Below, one piece after another: positions 31,401 through 42,005 of a stretch of 64,000 bases of DNA; the stretch's first letter is position 1; every line of letters starts with the position of its first letter. Source of the stretch: Lomentospora prolificans (Eukaryota > Ascomycota > Sordariomycetes > Microascales > Microascaceae); NCBI GenBank assembly GCA_029532625.1, contig JARFXM010000004.1:2356001-2420000 (forward strand), given 5' to 3'. The notes under the pieces were generated by a model that searched no databases, was not told the origin of the DNA, and saw only the letters and a list, made by a program, of their open reading frames with translations. The position numbers were made by a program, and so were the translations under genes.

Positions 31401-33789
31401 CGCATATCGGCCATGCTTCTGCAGGAGCAAAGAAGACAGCAAGACAGGAAGACGCTCTACCATCCGAAAGGTGTGCTGTGCAAAGGACAGCCGCTCGCTC
31501 ATGGGAAGAGCAGCAAACTCGGTCCTTCTGTGAGACAAGCAGCACATGGGCTTAGTAGTTGGCATACCTTGCTTTTACTTCCGATACTTCCGATTTCTCC
31601 CACTTTCTGAGCCCACTATACAATCGCTAGAACCCCTAATGTTACTCTTCCAGGTATCCGAAAAGAGGCCCCAAAGCACCGGTCATCCGCGAGACACGTC
31701 GTTCATCCGGAACCCGGTCGGGATCAGTTCCGGCCAACCCCGATCGCTGCCAAACCACATTGGTGACCATAACGCCTTTGTCCGTTTTGTTTGACGTCTA
31801 AGACGTACGTCGGAGGCGAGGCGGCTATTCCTCAGCTCGAAGCGTAATTCGAAAAGTACCCTTGTAGCCCCGTACTTACTTTTCCTACAAAACCTCGTTG
31901 CTGTGATCCTCTTCTTCCCTCTTTTTCCGAAAGCCGACACTAGAGAAGCCACAAAAGCATTTTTCTTGCTCTCACATCATCCACCGACGAACTAGGGGCA
32001 GATGGGGCGCCTATCTGCTGGGGACATTGAGTAGAAACACACACCGTCCTTCCCCCGGCGGTCACCCATGTGTCCGGGCTTTCACGCCTACCACTGCCCC
32101 AATCGAGAGAAACATGGTTTTTAAGTGGGTTCATCCCAACCTTAAAATCTCGCCCAGAAAGCTAGATCCGAGAAGGTGAGAAACGCGGGTTTCGTGATCT
32201 CGATCATACCAAGCTTGTAGCTTTATAGCTTCAAGGTCCGAGCAGAAACCTCGACTAAAGTCGAACAAAGGAAGACTCTTGGGGAGATATTGGAGAGAGG
32301 CAAAGGCCACTACAGGAAAAGATACGTTGAAGCAACCCACGTCCAACCTTGCCCCTTCGCTTCTGTCAGATGAACAAGTTTCGCGATAGAACGTGTGGGA
32401 GAAGTCGTGCGTTGTGTTAGACACCCGGAAGGGGTAATGTTGAGTTGAATCTTCCAGTCATGTATTGTCGTCGTGACATGCAGCATGCCTTGCCTGAGAG
32501 AAAGACGAACTCTCAGCACCTAACAAAAATCTATAAGCAAGCTACCTACATGCTGCCTTAAGAACTATTATTATAGCTAAAAGAAGCTCTATATGAGATC
32601 TTCACGTGGGCTTAGGTGATACTATACTACTAGCACATTCCTATCTATGGGCCTGCAGGATGAGGGCCAGATGCCATATTCTCGCACCAAGGGACTATTA
32701 TGAGGTTTTCCATAACCCCCCTCCTATTCTCTATTAAGGCCCCATCAATGAAAGCATATCATTCATTTCTTTATCTTCCTTATTTTGTCTAACCCCAAAA
32801 TCAATGGACCCACCCTGGTAGCTGGACAGGGAAAGGATTCCATCCACTGGATTATAAAGACACCTGTATGGAAGAAGTCCACGCCTGCGCTGGCCACAAC
32901 ATATAGCATGCTTATTCACAATTCTTTTCTTTTTTGCGACCACTCCTAATTCCAAAGTGCTCCGGGCTGCCACTAGTCTATGTGTTCGCCTGCCAATGCT
33001 TCCGGATGTGTAGAAACCCACAACGTGCACTGGGGGGAAAGAGGCTGGGAGGCAGATGTGATCTCAAGTGAGGGTAACACTATTACACTTCCCTGGTCGC
33101 CCGTCAGCATAGCAGGCTAGCCTTTATCTTGCAGGGGATGTGGGAAGGGAGAATCCGGATCCCGAGACGTGACAAGGTTGTTAGGGCCAGCGGAAGCCTG
33201 GGCATCTTAAATACTGGGGTGGGAGGTAATGAGCGTAGCCGCATCTTTTCCAGATGGGCAGCCCAGGGGATGCATTCCCTGCTTTCATCCCAAGCCTTTT
33301 CCATGCGACACTATAACCTCGCAATATGATGTCCTCACGCGAAACAAATCACCTTTTACGAATTCAAAGGAAGTTGTGAACCTTCACTTCTTCCCATAGT
33401 TCTTAATAAAGATAAAGTTACACTTGTTGAAGTCCTGGTCTTGTGCACTGATGGATAAGAGAGACCGACACACACCCCCTTTCTCAGGAATTCAACACAT
33501 GAACTCCCATTCCTGCGCAATGCCTCAACGCCTGTCGTTTTCCGTCCCTTTCCTTTCGTTTTCTTTTCTTTTCTTTTCTTTTCTTTTTTTCCTTTTTTAC
33601 TAACACTATTCCCTGCCCCTTATGTGGTAGCTGTGAATATCAAACAAGAGACAACCTTAGGAGGGGAAGGGAAAGGGGTGCGCTGCTCGGGCTAAAGGCT
33701 CCGACTTTTGATGAGGATCGTCAAAAGCGACCGGCTAGAATCAACACGGTGGCTTTATAATCACTATCCGACAGGGTCCAGCGACATCT
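28497..33789. other. Gene-free stretch upstream of flbA, right part (5.3 kb), to the CDC73 3' end
   Basis: No convincing gene. It contains a 19-base A run at 29441-29459 next to a C run, several short tandem repeats and a (TTTTC)n tract at 33558-33588. The last hundreds of bases are the 3' flank of CDC73 on the minus strand. Confidence 0.5.
33558..33588. repeat. (TTTTC)n microsatellite
   Basis: Five to six units of TTTTC, the last ones drifting into longer T runs, lie about 200 bases beyond the CDC73 stop codon. No function is evident. Confidence 0.8.
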
Positions 33790-35090
33790 CTATATCCTAG
33801 CCGGGGCAGCGTCCCTCTTCCAACCCTTTGCCCTCATGCTGCCCTCGATGGACTTCCAGATGGCCTCCACTACCTCCTTATCCCTAAACCTGGCAGCGTC
33901 AGGGGCGTCCCTCCACCTGTCCACGGCGCACGCCATAACACGGTGGCCCCAGCTCGAAACGGTTTCCGGGGGCTTATCCCCCTTCCAGCCGACGTAGATA
34001 CCCAGGACGTGCTTGAACAGCTCGCTGGGTGTCGGCCACTTGTAACTCTTGAACTGCCAGGCCTGGCCGGTCGTGAATACGGCGACGACGCGGTTCCAGT
34101 ACTCGGGTTTGAATTGCTCGGGCCCTTCGACGAGAATGAAGCGGATGGGTCTAGAAGGGTCGATATCTCGCATCATGCGGGTGACATGAAGCATAGTAGT
34201 CCCAGTGCCAGGGCCCTCAGGAGGCGAGAACCGACCATCCTCGAGGAACGAGCGGATGTTTGTCATGCGAAGAAGAGATGAGGCCGAGGGTGATAGGAGA
34301 ATGATGGGATCCGGTCGGCGCGCAGGGGAACGTTGTGAAGAGAGGGTGGGATCCGCGACGCTGCTCGTGCCCGGGTGCTGTAGTTTCTTCTGGACAAACA
34401 CTGTCGCAAGTTTGCGGACGTGAGAGAAGTCCTGTAGATTGCGATCCAGCTGTCAGCAAAGGACGCGCCAATAGACATTTACCAGATATATACATAGGTG
34501 GGAAAGAAGTAGCTTACCGTAGGCTTAACTCCCCTCAGGACTGTATTGCGATCACCCATCCGCCTCTCATGGTTGTATATCGCGGCCATTCGCGGGTCTA
34601 GCGTGCCCCTTCCAGACCTGGTCAAACCAGTCGCAGCCGTCGCAGCTCCTTTTGCCGTTGCATCGCCGGACTTGTCTCCCTCTAGATGCTTGATATATTC
34701 ACTCTCCTCGCTCGCGCCTTCCAACCACGCGATTAAATCAAGACGCTCGACGAAGGCGAGGTTATGCACTGAGCCCTCGCTCCCCGACGCCGCAAGCTCG
34801 GCGTTCAGCTTTGCCGCAGAGGCGTTGTATTCAGGGATGGCAACCTCGCGGTTGAGCCACGCAAAGTAGATGCTGCGCACATTGACGCCTTTTTCGCCCG
34901 AGGTGACGAAGCGGGTCGATGCCGCGACAGGGATGACGGCATCGTTTGCGTGGGGGAAGCGGAGGTGCGTCGCTTGGGAGAGGGGGACTTCGGGCGCGCT
35001 GGGATCGGTGGAGGAGGTAGGCACGGAGGGCCTGTTGGCGGCGATAGATTGCCTAAGGAGGAGGAGAGGATCTTGGTTAGTGGAGGCCAT
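33790..35090 (-). CDS. CDC73: Cdc73, RNA polymerase II-associated Paf1 complex subunit
   Basis: Two exons on the minus strand, 35090-34518 and 34431-33790, encode 404 residues; the 86-nt intron is GTAAGC...CTACAG. The start ATG at 35090 gives MASTNQDPLLLLRQSIA, the conserved opening of fungal Cdc73. The N-terminal half has FPHANDAVIPVAASTRF and VRSIYFAWLNREVAIPEYN. The C-terminal Cdc73 domain, a Ras-like fold, spans about 240-400: DPIILLSPSASSLLRMTNI, RFILVEGPEQFKPEYWNRVV and AWQFKSYKW. The protein couples the Paf1 complex to elongating polymerase II and to histone modification. Without the intron the N-terminal frame runs into a stop at 34479, so splicing is required. Basic C-terminal residues end the protein. 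Confidence 0.94.
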
Positions 35091-35626
35091 TGTGAGGCTG
35101 GGGCGCCGGCCACCCTGGGATACTCGATCGCACAAGGATGGGTAATGACTTGAGATGGGGCTAAAGATGGATTATCGTATCAAAAGAGTTAGATAGATAC
35201 TGAATTGAGATAACAGTGCACTTTCGTTGTGTGGGTTGCTGAGTGAGAGCCGTTGTTGGGAGGGAAAGGGAAGAATTGGCCAGGGGAGAGCCAAGGCTGG
35301 CGGTTTTTGGAGGTCGGACGCGAGAAGCTGCAGGTGGGATTTTCTCTTTGAGCTTTGGGCAGTTTTAACCAACCAGAGCTCAGCCTTACACCACCTAATG
35401 GAAAGGAAGGAGCGAACACGCAACAGGGCAAGCGTTGCCATAAAAGATGAATTAAAGGGGGAAGTAAAACAAAAGAAAATGAAGTTTAGTACGGCTCTAT
35501 GGAGTAGGGAGAAGCAGAAAAAAAAAGAAAGCGTGTTTGAGTGCGCCAAATCCAAGCCGCTATCGTCACATCATAGCCCATTCATTTCCATGTCTTGATT
35601 TATCAGTCGTAATTATACAGCGCTGC
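35091..35626. promoter_or_regulatory. CDC73 promoter and ribokinase 3' flank
   Basis: A 536-base spacer between two minus-strand genes. It must carry the CDC73 promoter at its left and the ribokinase terminator at its right. A/G-rich runs near 35456-35530 become T/C-rich on the transcribed side. No defined element can be named. Confidence 0.4.
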
Positions 35627-36981
35627 CTACGCGCCAGCGTCGCAAATTCTTTTGGCCGGCCGCTCAGCAAGGTCTCCATTCTCGCTCGGTCTCTTTTCAG
35701 GCACGGGGTCGAGATCATCTTCACTTAAAGCATTGTTGGAGGGCGAGTCCTCTTCCGGATCTCTATCCAGAGACATGACAGATCCAGCGGTATCATTAGA
35801 GATATTGCCGGTCAAATGGTTCTTGGCCGCTCTGAGCGCCGCCAACAACTCATCGCGGCGTGAGTGGTCGAATCGAAGGTTCGGTAATGTTAGTCTGTTA
35901 AGGTGGGGGATCGATGAGACCGCCCCAGTCTCGGTCACCGCCCAACCGGCAGCGTGCGTTCCATCCTCGATGGCAAATGCGATATTGAAGCTTTCCTTGT
36001 TCCGTACCACACCTAGAGCGTAAGCGCCGGTAAAAGTATCGCCGGCGCTCGTTGTATCGAGCACAGCGCCTTGGAACTGGGCCGGTACGAAGCCGAACTC
36101 GTGCTGATGGTTAAAGTAGAAAGCCCCTCGAGGCCCTAGAGTGATGACGACGTTCCTCACTCCCTTCTTCACGAAAGAAAAACCAGCTTTTCTCATATCC
36201 TCCTGAGTAAGTTCTCGCGCAGGGTTCGCATGACCGAGGAGCATCCTGCATTCCGTTTCATTGACGATCAAGTGATCCAGACCCTGGTAGACTTCCCCAG
36301 GCAACTTCCTCACGGGTGAGGGGTTGAGCAGAACGGGAACCCCTTGTTTCTTAGCAGTAGCAATGGTGTGTAACACGGTCTCGAGATTTATTTGCAGTTG
36401 GAGCACGATTAGATCAGGTTTTCCCCCGGGGATCGTGTCGCCAATGTGGCTCGGCGTGAGCTCCTTATTCGCATTCAAAGTCACGATAGTACGCTTCTCG
36501 CCATTGCTCTCAACAACGGAGATGGAGACACCTGTACTCTGGCGTGCGATCGCCCAGACGTCCGAACAGTCGACATGTTGTGATTCCAACGCCGATATCA
36601 AATGTTGCCCAAAGACGTCGTTGCCCACAGCGCCAATCATCTTGACTTTCGCGAGGGGCCCTCGTTCGAGAGGATCGTGGCCAGGGCTGACGTGGGCCAT
36701 CCTGGCGCATGCCACCGCTTGACTGGCACCTTTGCCACCGATACCCGAAGCGAAGAAATCGCCCATGATGGTTTCACCACCCCGAGGAATGCGCTTGACG
36801 TAAGAGTTCATGTCCATGCTAAGCGACCCGACCACGGTGATTTGCGGTAGGGGCGCCGCATTGGCTTCTGCGCATGGTCAGTCTAGGGTGCCTCTTTGAT
36901 TTTATTCTAATTTTTAACATGGGGAGATGGTGGGATGTGCAGCGGGGTGGTGTGCCTACCTTCTCCTTGCGTTGGAGCCAT
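35627..36981 (-). CDS. RBK1: Ribokinase (PfkB family carbohydrate kinase)
   Basis: Two exons are inferred on the minus strand: 36981-36960 (22 nt) and 36867-35627, giving 420 residues; the 92-nt intron is GTAGGC...GCGCAG. The tiny first exon supplies MAPTQGE, which leads into ANAAPLPQITVVGSLSMDMN. The long frame by itself begins with GTG, which is why the first exon is needed. Family signs are the N-terminal GGKGASQAVACARM (substrate side, about residues 51-64), NPSPVRKLP and the anion-hole and catalytic-base motif TTSAGDTFTGAYALG at about 285-299. The enzyme phosphorylates D-ribose to ribose 5-phosphate. It is longer than the usual 300-330 residues because of an acidic, low-complexity tail of about 65 residues that ends in a basic RPAKRICDAGA, possibly a localisation signal. 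Confidence 0.9.
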
Positions 36982-38229
36982 GCTTCCTCCGTTGATCGGC
37001 TCTTCCAATTAATCCGAAGCGATGAAATTATGAGGATATTGATAGAAGGAAGATACTGGGGGCAAATTGCAAGCTCGGTAGGGACTGTCGTGGGTGGAGT
37101 ACAAAATTGATTCTGTGATGTGGTCGCACCGCGCGGAGCTTCAGCTGCTTTCCAGCCTAAGCTCCGGTCGCAAAGTTTGAAAGCGCGATAAAGTTGGCCA
37201 ACATGCCGCCGGCTCTAGCAAATGCAAATAAGAAACATCAATCCAAAACGAAGAATGGCAGGAAAATAGGAGCCTTAGACTTTAGCTTGCCACAGGTTGA
37301 GGACAGCCCCCAAACGGCAAAAAGGAGCCAGAATCCGGAGCCTGAGGGGGCGGCGGTTGATGGGTGGTCAGCCAGCTGGCCCAAGTCAACGCGCAATTGG
37401 GACAAAGGTTACACCACGTGAGGCTCTGAAGCGCTGAAGCCGCTGAGGTGGGATCCACGAAAATGCTGAGCTTTGCCACCAGCCAGGGACAGAGTGTCTT
37501 GGTTGTTCCCTCTGGTAAGCCACTGTAGGGCTAACAGCCCAGAAAGACTCGACGCGGCATAGTTTGGGACCCCAAGTCCTACGGATCGTGCTTCGCTAGG
37601 ACCCCTAACTTCAATAGCTCCAAGCCGCTCCCATTGACCAATAATTGCCCAACTCAGCACAGACAACCAAAAGGTAGAGCGCGAGGCGATCGTCCATATT
37701 ACATGTATCAGTTGATCCGTGTCTGTCGTACTGTTGGTTATGAGAAGTATCATTTTCAAGTACAGCTATTCATTGACATATTAAGGGGTGAGTTGATGGT
37801 GGGCACATCTGGAGCTCTAGAACGTATCCTAACACTCCGCTGATCCCAACACTTGAAGGGCTCTAGGGTCCAGCGTCGCGTTCCCCAATGAAGGATTCAA
37901 GTGACTGCACTACCTCGGCTACAATATATTACTACAATGCGATTTTGCGTGTCGACTTCCATGCGGCGCCTCTGACCTTTCCGTTGTCGACGCTAGTGAC
38001 ATAGGTCTCCCGGTTTTCTGGGTAGGAGTCCCCATGGATGATAAACCCCTTGAAATAGCGTAAGACACTGCCCGGCTCATGTGGGAAAGACAATCGCTGC
38101 TATGAACATCACCAGGCGGAGTTACCACCGTACAATCCTGCTTGGCGCTTTCATAGCCACATTCCTCAACAAGCGGCGGGGTCCGTATGCGGATGGCTTC
38201 CTGTAATCAACTTAGTTGGTGGTCCTGGT
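36982..38229. other. Intergenic, ribokinase promoter side
   Basis: About 1.2 kb. I see no gene; short plus-strand frames near 37200-37420 and 37634-37843 have no family traits. The left end holds the ribokinase promoter on the minus strand. Confidence 0.45.
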
Positions 38230-39177
38230 TCAGTAGAGGGGCAATTTCGAAGTGAATTGACATACACCACCAGGGAAGTTATTTTCTTTTTCTTCGTCGA
38301 GGCCGACGGGACTGGGCTTGGTATTGGAAAGAGTACTAGGACAGCTCGGTCTCAATTTCCGGGAGAGCATCCGAACGAGTTTTCTGTATATTTCTCTCAG
38401 CGACCTACTATGAGGCAGGGTGCCGTGTGGAACGCGGCTTGGAAGCTCTTCCTCCTTATCAGGGAACATGGCTCGATTCCAGAGCCCTTGCCGATCGGGC
38501 TTCTTCGTCGGGGCGGCCCTGGCGGTAGTCCCAAATCTAGGGCTGTGAGTTGCTTTATGTGTGTTGCTCTGGTTTTGTTTGTCCGCTCCTGGAGCCTGGT
38601 ATAAGCTACCTACCGTCTTCTCCCGGCCTGCGTGCGAAACTTCTAGGTTGCTGGAAGGGACGTAAACATTGTGAGCTACGTCTTTATCCATTTCCGAGCT
38701 TGATTCTCCTGGAAGTCTTCCCCCTTGTAACGATGCTACGTGTGCCTCTTCTGACAGGAAAGTGCTCCTGTGAGATAACCCGTCCTCTCGACCTTTCGAA
38801 ATCCTTGACCGTGCCACCCCTACCATGTCCTCGCGTTTTTTTGTACTAGGCAACCTCCATCTCCAAAATCGAAAGGTCTGCTTCGCTGCCTTCCTCTCCG
38901 CCTAGTAGCCACCGGGGAACCAGACCCATTCGTAGCCGTCTCTCGGATGGCGAGGCGGATCGACGCCGAAGAGTGGGGGAACAATGCGGCCATAAGAGTT
39001 ACTATGATTAGTATATGGCCCGGCCTTCCCCGACCTAGGAAGGAAACTGGCGGGACTCATCTCGGAATCCGAATCAAGCCGATAAGGTGTGTGCTGTGCG
39101 GCCAATGACTCTGCCCTATCATGCTTTGATTCGAGACTGGAAGTTGTGGTGATGGATGCTTCTGCGATGGGGCTTTT
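38230..39177 (-). pseudogene. Stop-interrupted gene of an uncharacterised fungal family
   Basis: One minus-strand frame stays open from 39177 to 38230 except for a single TAG at 38902-38904. Before the stop it reads SEMSPASFLPRS, then RIVPPLFGVDPPRHPRDGYEW and VWFPGGY; after it the same frame continues AERKAAKQTFRFWRWR and then over 200 residues. From memory, DPPRHPR...GYEWVWFP.GYWAER is a motif of an uncharacterised ascomycete family in which Trp follows GY, so the TAG would be a TGG changed by one G-to-A step. I have not verified this by search. No ATG opens the frame except the Met in SEMSP (39063); an acceptor (ACTAAGTAG) directly before 39177 suggests an upstream exon I could not find. 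The middle may hide an intron. A sequencing error or true readthrough would also explain the stop. Confidence 0.55.
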
Positions 39178-39928
39178 CTACTTAGTACGAGACAGCTAAT
39201 CTGCGGTATTGATGGCTCCCTAACTGTACCTAAGGCCCCGGGATTCTGGACAAGGGCGTTTCCCAGTTTTTGCCCCGACGGGATGAAGTTCCGACACTTT
39301 AACCCCGTTCGTGAAAGGTGGGCATCGTGACATACCTATGAATTCGGAACTGTCGGGCTGAATAACATGATATCAAGAAAGCTTGGAAAGAACGATTTAT
39401 TGGAAAGCACGGGTGATATGTCGGTGATGTCAATGAGCAAGAGCTCTGGGATGTAGGGAGATCTAAATAGATTCGAGTTGGTAGGATAGTAGCATCCCAT
39501 TTAGGACTAGGTCGACGAGACATTGGTAGACAGGCACTACTGAGATGCTCATTCGGTCTTGAAATTGTGAGATAAGTTCTACACTGTTAATCTAGTTTAA
39601 AAAGAGTTCCTCATTCGTATTCCACTCAGCTGCACCTTCTGCTATTCCGAACCCTTGCCCACCTATTGCTGACTACATCATCGCGCTTTACATATACGAA
39701 TAGCATCATGGCTCATTTCAACAGGGAATGGAAAGCTGCCCACGGTACAACGAGGCGACCCGGTTCTTTTGTTACTCCAACCCTATCCGAAGGGAGGATA
39801 TTATTTTTGGCGCATCAATATCCACACGCCAGCTCAGAGACTGACCTGTGGCCCTGCACCCACTCAGCTAGATTCCATCACTAGCCCTATACATGTGATA
39901 AAAGCTTCTGGGACCACAATCGTCCGTT
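39178..39928. other. Intergenic between the interrupted gene and ENP1
   Basis: About 750 bases; may include an undetected 5' exon of the interrupted gene (the end nearest it carries a branch-like CTAA and AG acceptor on the minus strand). The right end is the ENP1 3' flank. Nothing else is recognisable. Confidence 0.4.
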
Positions 39929-41454
39929 TCAGTCAATGGCCATAGTATCATCTCCGTCAAATGGCGCAGCTTCCTGAGGGATAGGCACTCCACGCCCTCT
40001 ACCAGCGAGCAACTCCTTTCGGATTTCAGGCCCGATGGCAGAATGGCCGTGAGTAAGGAGGAGGTCGAGGAGGGCCTCCCTCTGGTCTTCGGTAATATCA
40101 TTCCGGTACTTCTGAGCGAACTCAAGGAAGCACTGGTGCCAAATAACGGGTAGCTTCCTCCTAGCGGGAGCTTCCTCACCAACCAAGCTGGCTAGATCGC
40201 TCTCTTGGACAGAAGCGGGGTCTACACTGCGGAACCGGAGGAAGTCTACATTAACGAGATGTCAGCCAAGGACGGTCTTCGGAGGATGGAGAATTTAAAC
40301 TTACGGAAGACGAGAGCATCGATGACTTGATAAGGCAAGGCGTATCCCTTTCGGAGGAGAGTATGGATGAGAATGTTGGTGGCTCCGCCTCCTTCCGTGC
40401 CCTGGGACGCTTCCTGCGCAGCAATATCGCAAAGACCTTTGATCGCCGCAGCAGAGTGAAGCACCGGAACATGATGCCTTCTCAGAACTCCGGCAATAAT
40501 GGTAGCCTCACGCAGGGTGCACGTTCCGCCACCGACGAGAGGGAAGAGAAAGCCCTTGAAAAAGGCAGACGGCTTGAAGAGGGCTCTCTCTAACGCTTTG
40601 AAGAGGTGAGGGTTCAGCTTCTTGTGCTCGTAGATATCCACCTTCACCCTTTCTAGTAGCACCATCTCAAGATATCGCTGTACAACTATGGCCTTGCTCG
40701 CGACAAAGACTCGGGTTACGGCATCGCAGGCATTTGCGCTCCATTCTTCGGGTTTCGTGATTTGAAGGATTTCCTCCCAGTGAGGAACAGTAGGTAGAAT
40801 TTTCATGGGCTTCGGGATAGGCCCAGACCTATGGCGCGACAGGATGAGGCCGACTTTGGTGTATACATCCACAACCTTAGGGGGGATTTCAAAATCATCC
40901 TCGACGCCGGCGTCGGCGCGGGCCTCGGCGGCCTCGTGGGCGTATATCTTTTCTAGGATGAGGTCCGCGAGATTCGTGGGCTCCTCGCTATCTTCTTCGG
41001 CGCCCGTAGGTGGCCTTCGGTCCCATCCGTGCTTAAGGAGATCGTCATCCTCCTCGGGCATGAATTTCCTGAACGTCTCAAGGTCATTAGGGTCGACCTC
41101 AATCTCCTCGATTTCCTCGTCATCGTCGCCCCACACCTCGTCATCGTAATAGAATTCATTGTCGGCAGTAGTGCTAGCATCTATCCTCTCGTCGAAAGCG
41201 AACTGATCCCTGGGCTGCTGTGCTACTTGGGCTTTGGGGAGCTGGTCTTCGGCCTCTCTCGAGAGGGCTTGGCTGATTTTGAGAATGTTTCGCGAGGCCT
41301 TGGAATCGACAAAGTGATCACCATCTTCATCTTTGTCGTCCTTGGCCCTCCTCTTCGGAGCCTTGGACCTCAAGGGTCCAGTAGCTAGAAGATCATCTTC
41401 GAGAGGGTTGTGGCGCCGCGCGCGGGCAGAAGTCGGTGTGGTGGCCTTGGGCAT
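39929..41454 (-). CDS. ENP1: Bystin / Enp1, 40S ribosome biogenesis factor
   Basis: Two exons on the minus strand, 41454-40305 and 40245-39929, encode 488 residues. The 59-nt intron (GTAAGT...AATGTAG) joins DALVF to HFLRFRSVD, restoring the conserved bystin sequence. The N-terminal 190 residues are charged, with acidic runs (DDEVWGDDDEEIEEIEVDP) usual for Enp1. The bystin domain contains ERVKVDIYEHKKLNPHLFKAL, FFKGFLFPLV, TLREATIIAGVLRRHHVPVL and WHQCFLEFAQKYRNDI. Enp1 is part of the small-subunit processome and of late 40S precursors and is needed for 20S pre-rRNA maturation and export. The start at 41454 is the first ATG of the frame. It is divergent from HGH1 across 551 bases. Confidence 0.95.
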
Positions 41455-42005
41455 TGCGTATGAGGAAAGCCGTGGCTGTCGATGGTATTACCCTAGTCTA
41501 TTGGAATACAGCGACAATTATAGGGGTTTCAGCGAAGGTTGGAAGGGAATTCGAGGTTGCGGTCGGAAGCATGTGCGAGGACGAAGGGACTATTTTTGCT
41601 ATCTTATCGGGACCTTCCGTCCCATAGAATTTTTTCGGCCCTCGAATCCTTTTTTTTTTTTTTTTTACCATCTTTTCTCTCGATCTGCCACTTATTTTCA
41701 ACCCCGCAGTCCCAGTGTGGTCAAGTACCTGCTAAAGTACCACGGTACCTGTGCTGCCACTACTCACCGCCCGACCAAATGGAAATTTTTTGGAGGGGCA
41801 AGGAAGTACCAAGTATCATCGAGAAACTGCCCCGCCATTACTGAGAGCATCATCAACTGAATTTATCTCCGTCGTGCTATGCCTGTCTCGAGACTGACAT
41901 TCTTCTCGCAACAACCACACAGTCTCTTTCGGATTAGACGGTCATTTTTACAATTTCTGCTTATTTTTGGCATACCTAACGTTCTTTTTCATATCATTTA
42001 AAACA
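41455..42005. promoter_or_regulatory. Divergent promoter between ENP1 and HGH1
   Basis: 551 bases separate two opposite start codons. A 17-base T run at 41650-41666 is the kind of poly(dA:dT) tract that excludes nucleosomes at fungal promoters. GTACC occurs three times within 41724-41751, with a fourth at 41806. The HGH1 side ends in an AT-rich leader. Both products serve the translation machinery, so shared control is plausible but not shown. Confidence 0.55.

Noticed and set aside
32046..32110. Segment with GGCGGTCACCCATG resembling the 3' part of 5S rRNA on the minus strand
   Set aside because: Only about ten bases match; the rest of the 5S core and its internal control elements are missing.
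18941..33789. Heavily RIP-mutated transposon remnants
   Set aside because: Composition is close to even with no TpA excess visible by eye, and no transposase or polymerase motif could be read in any frame.
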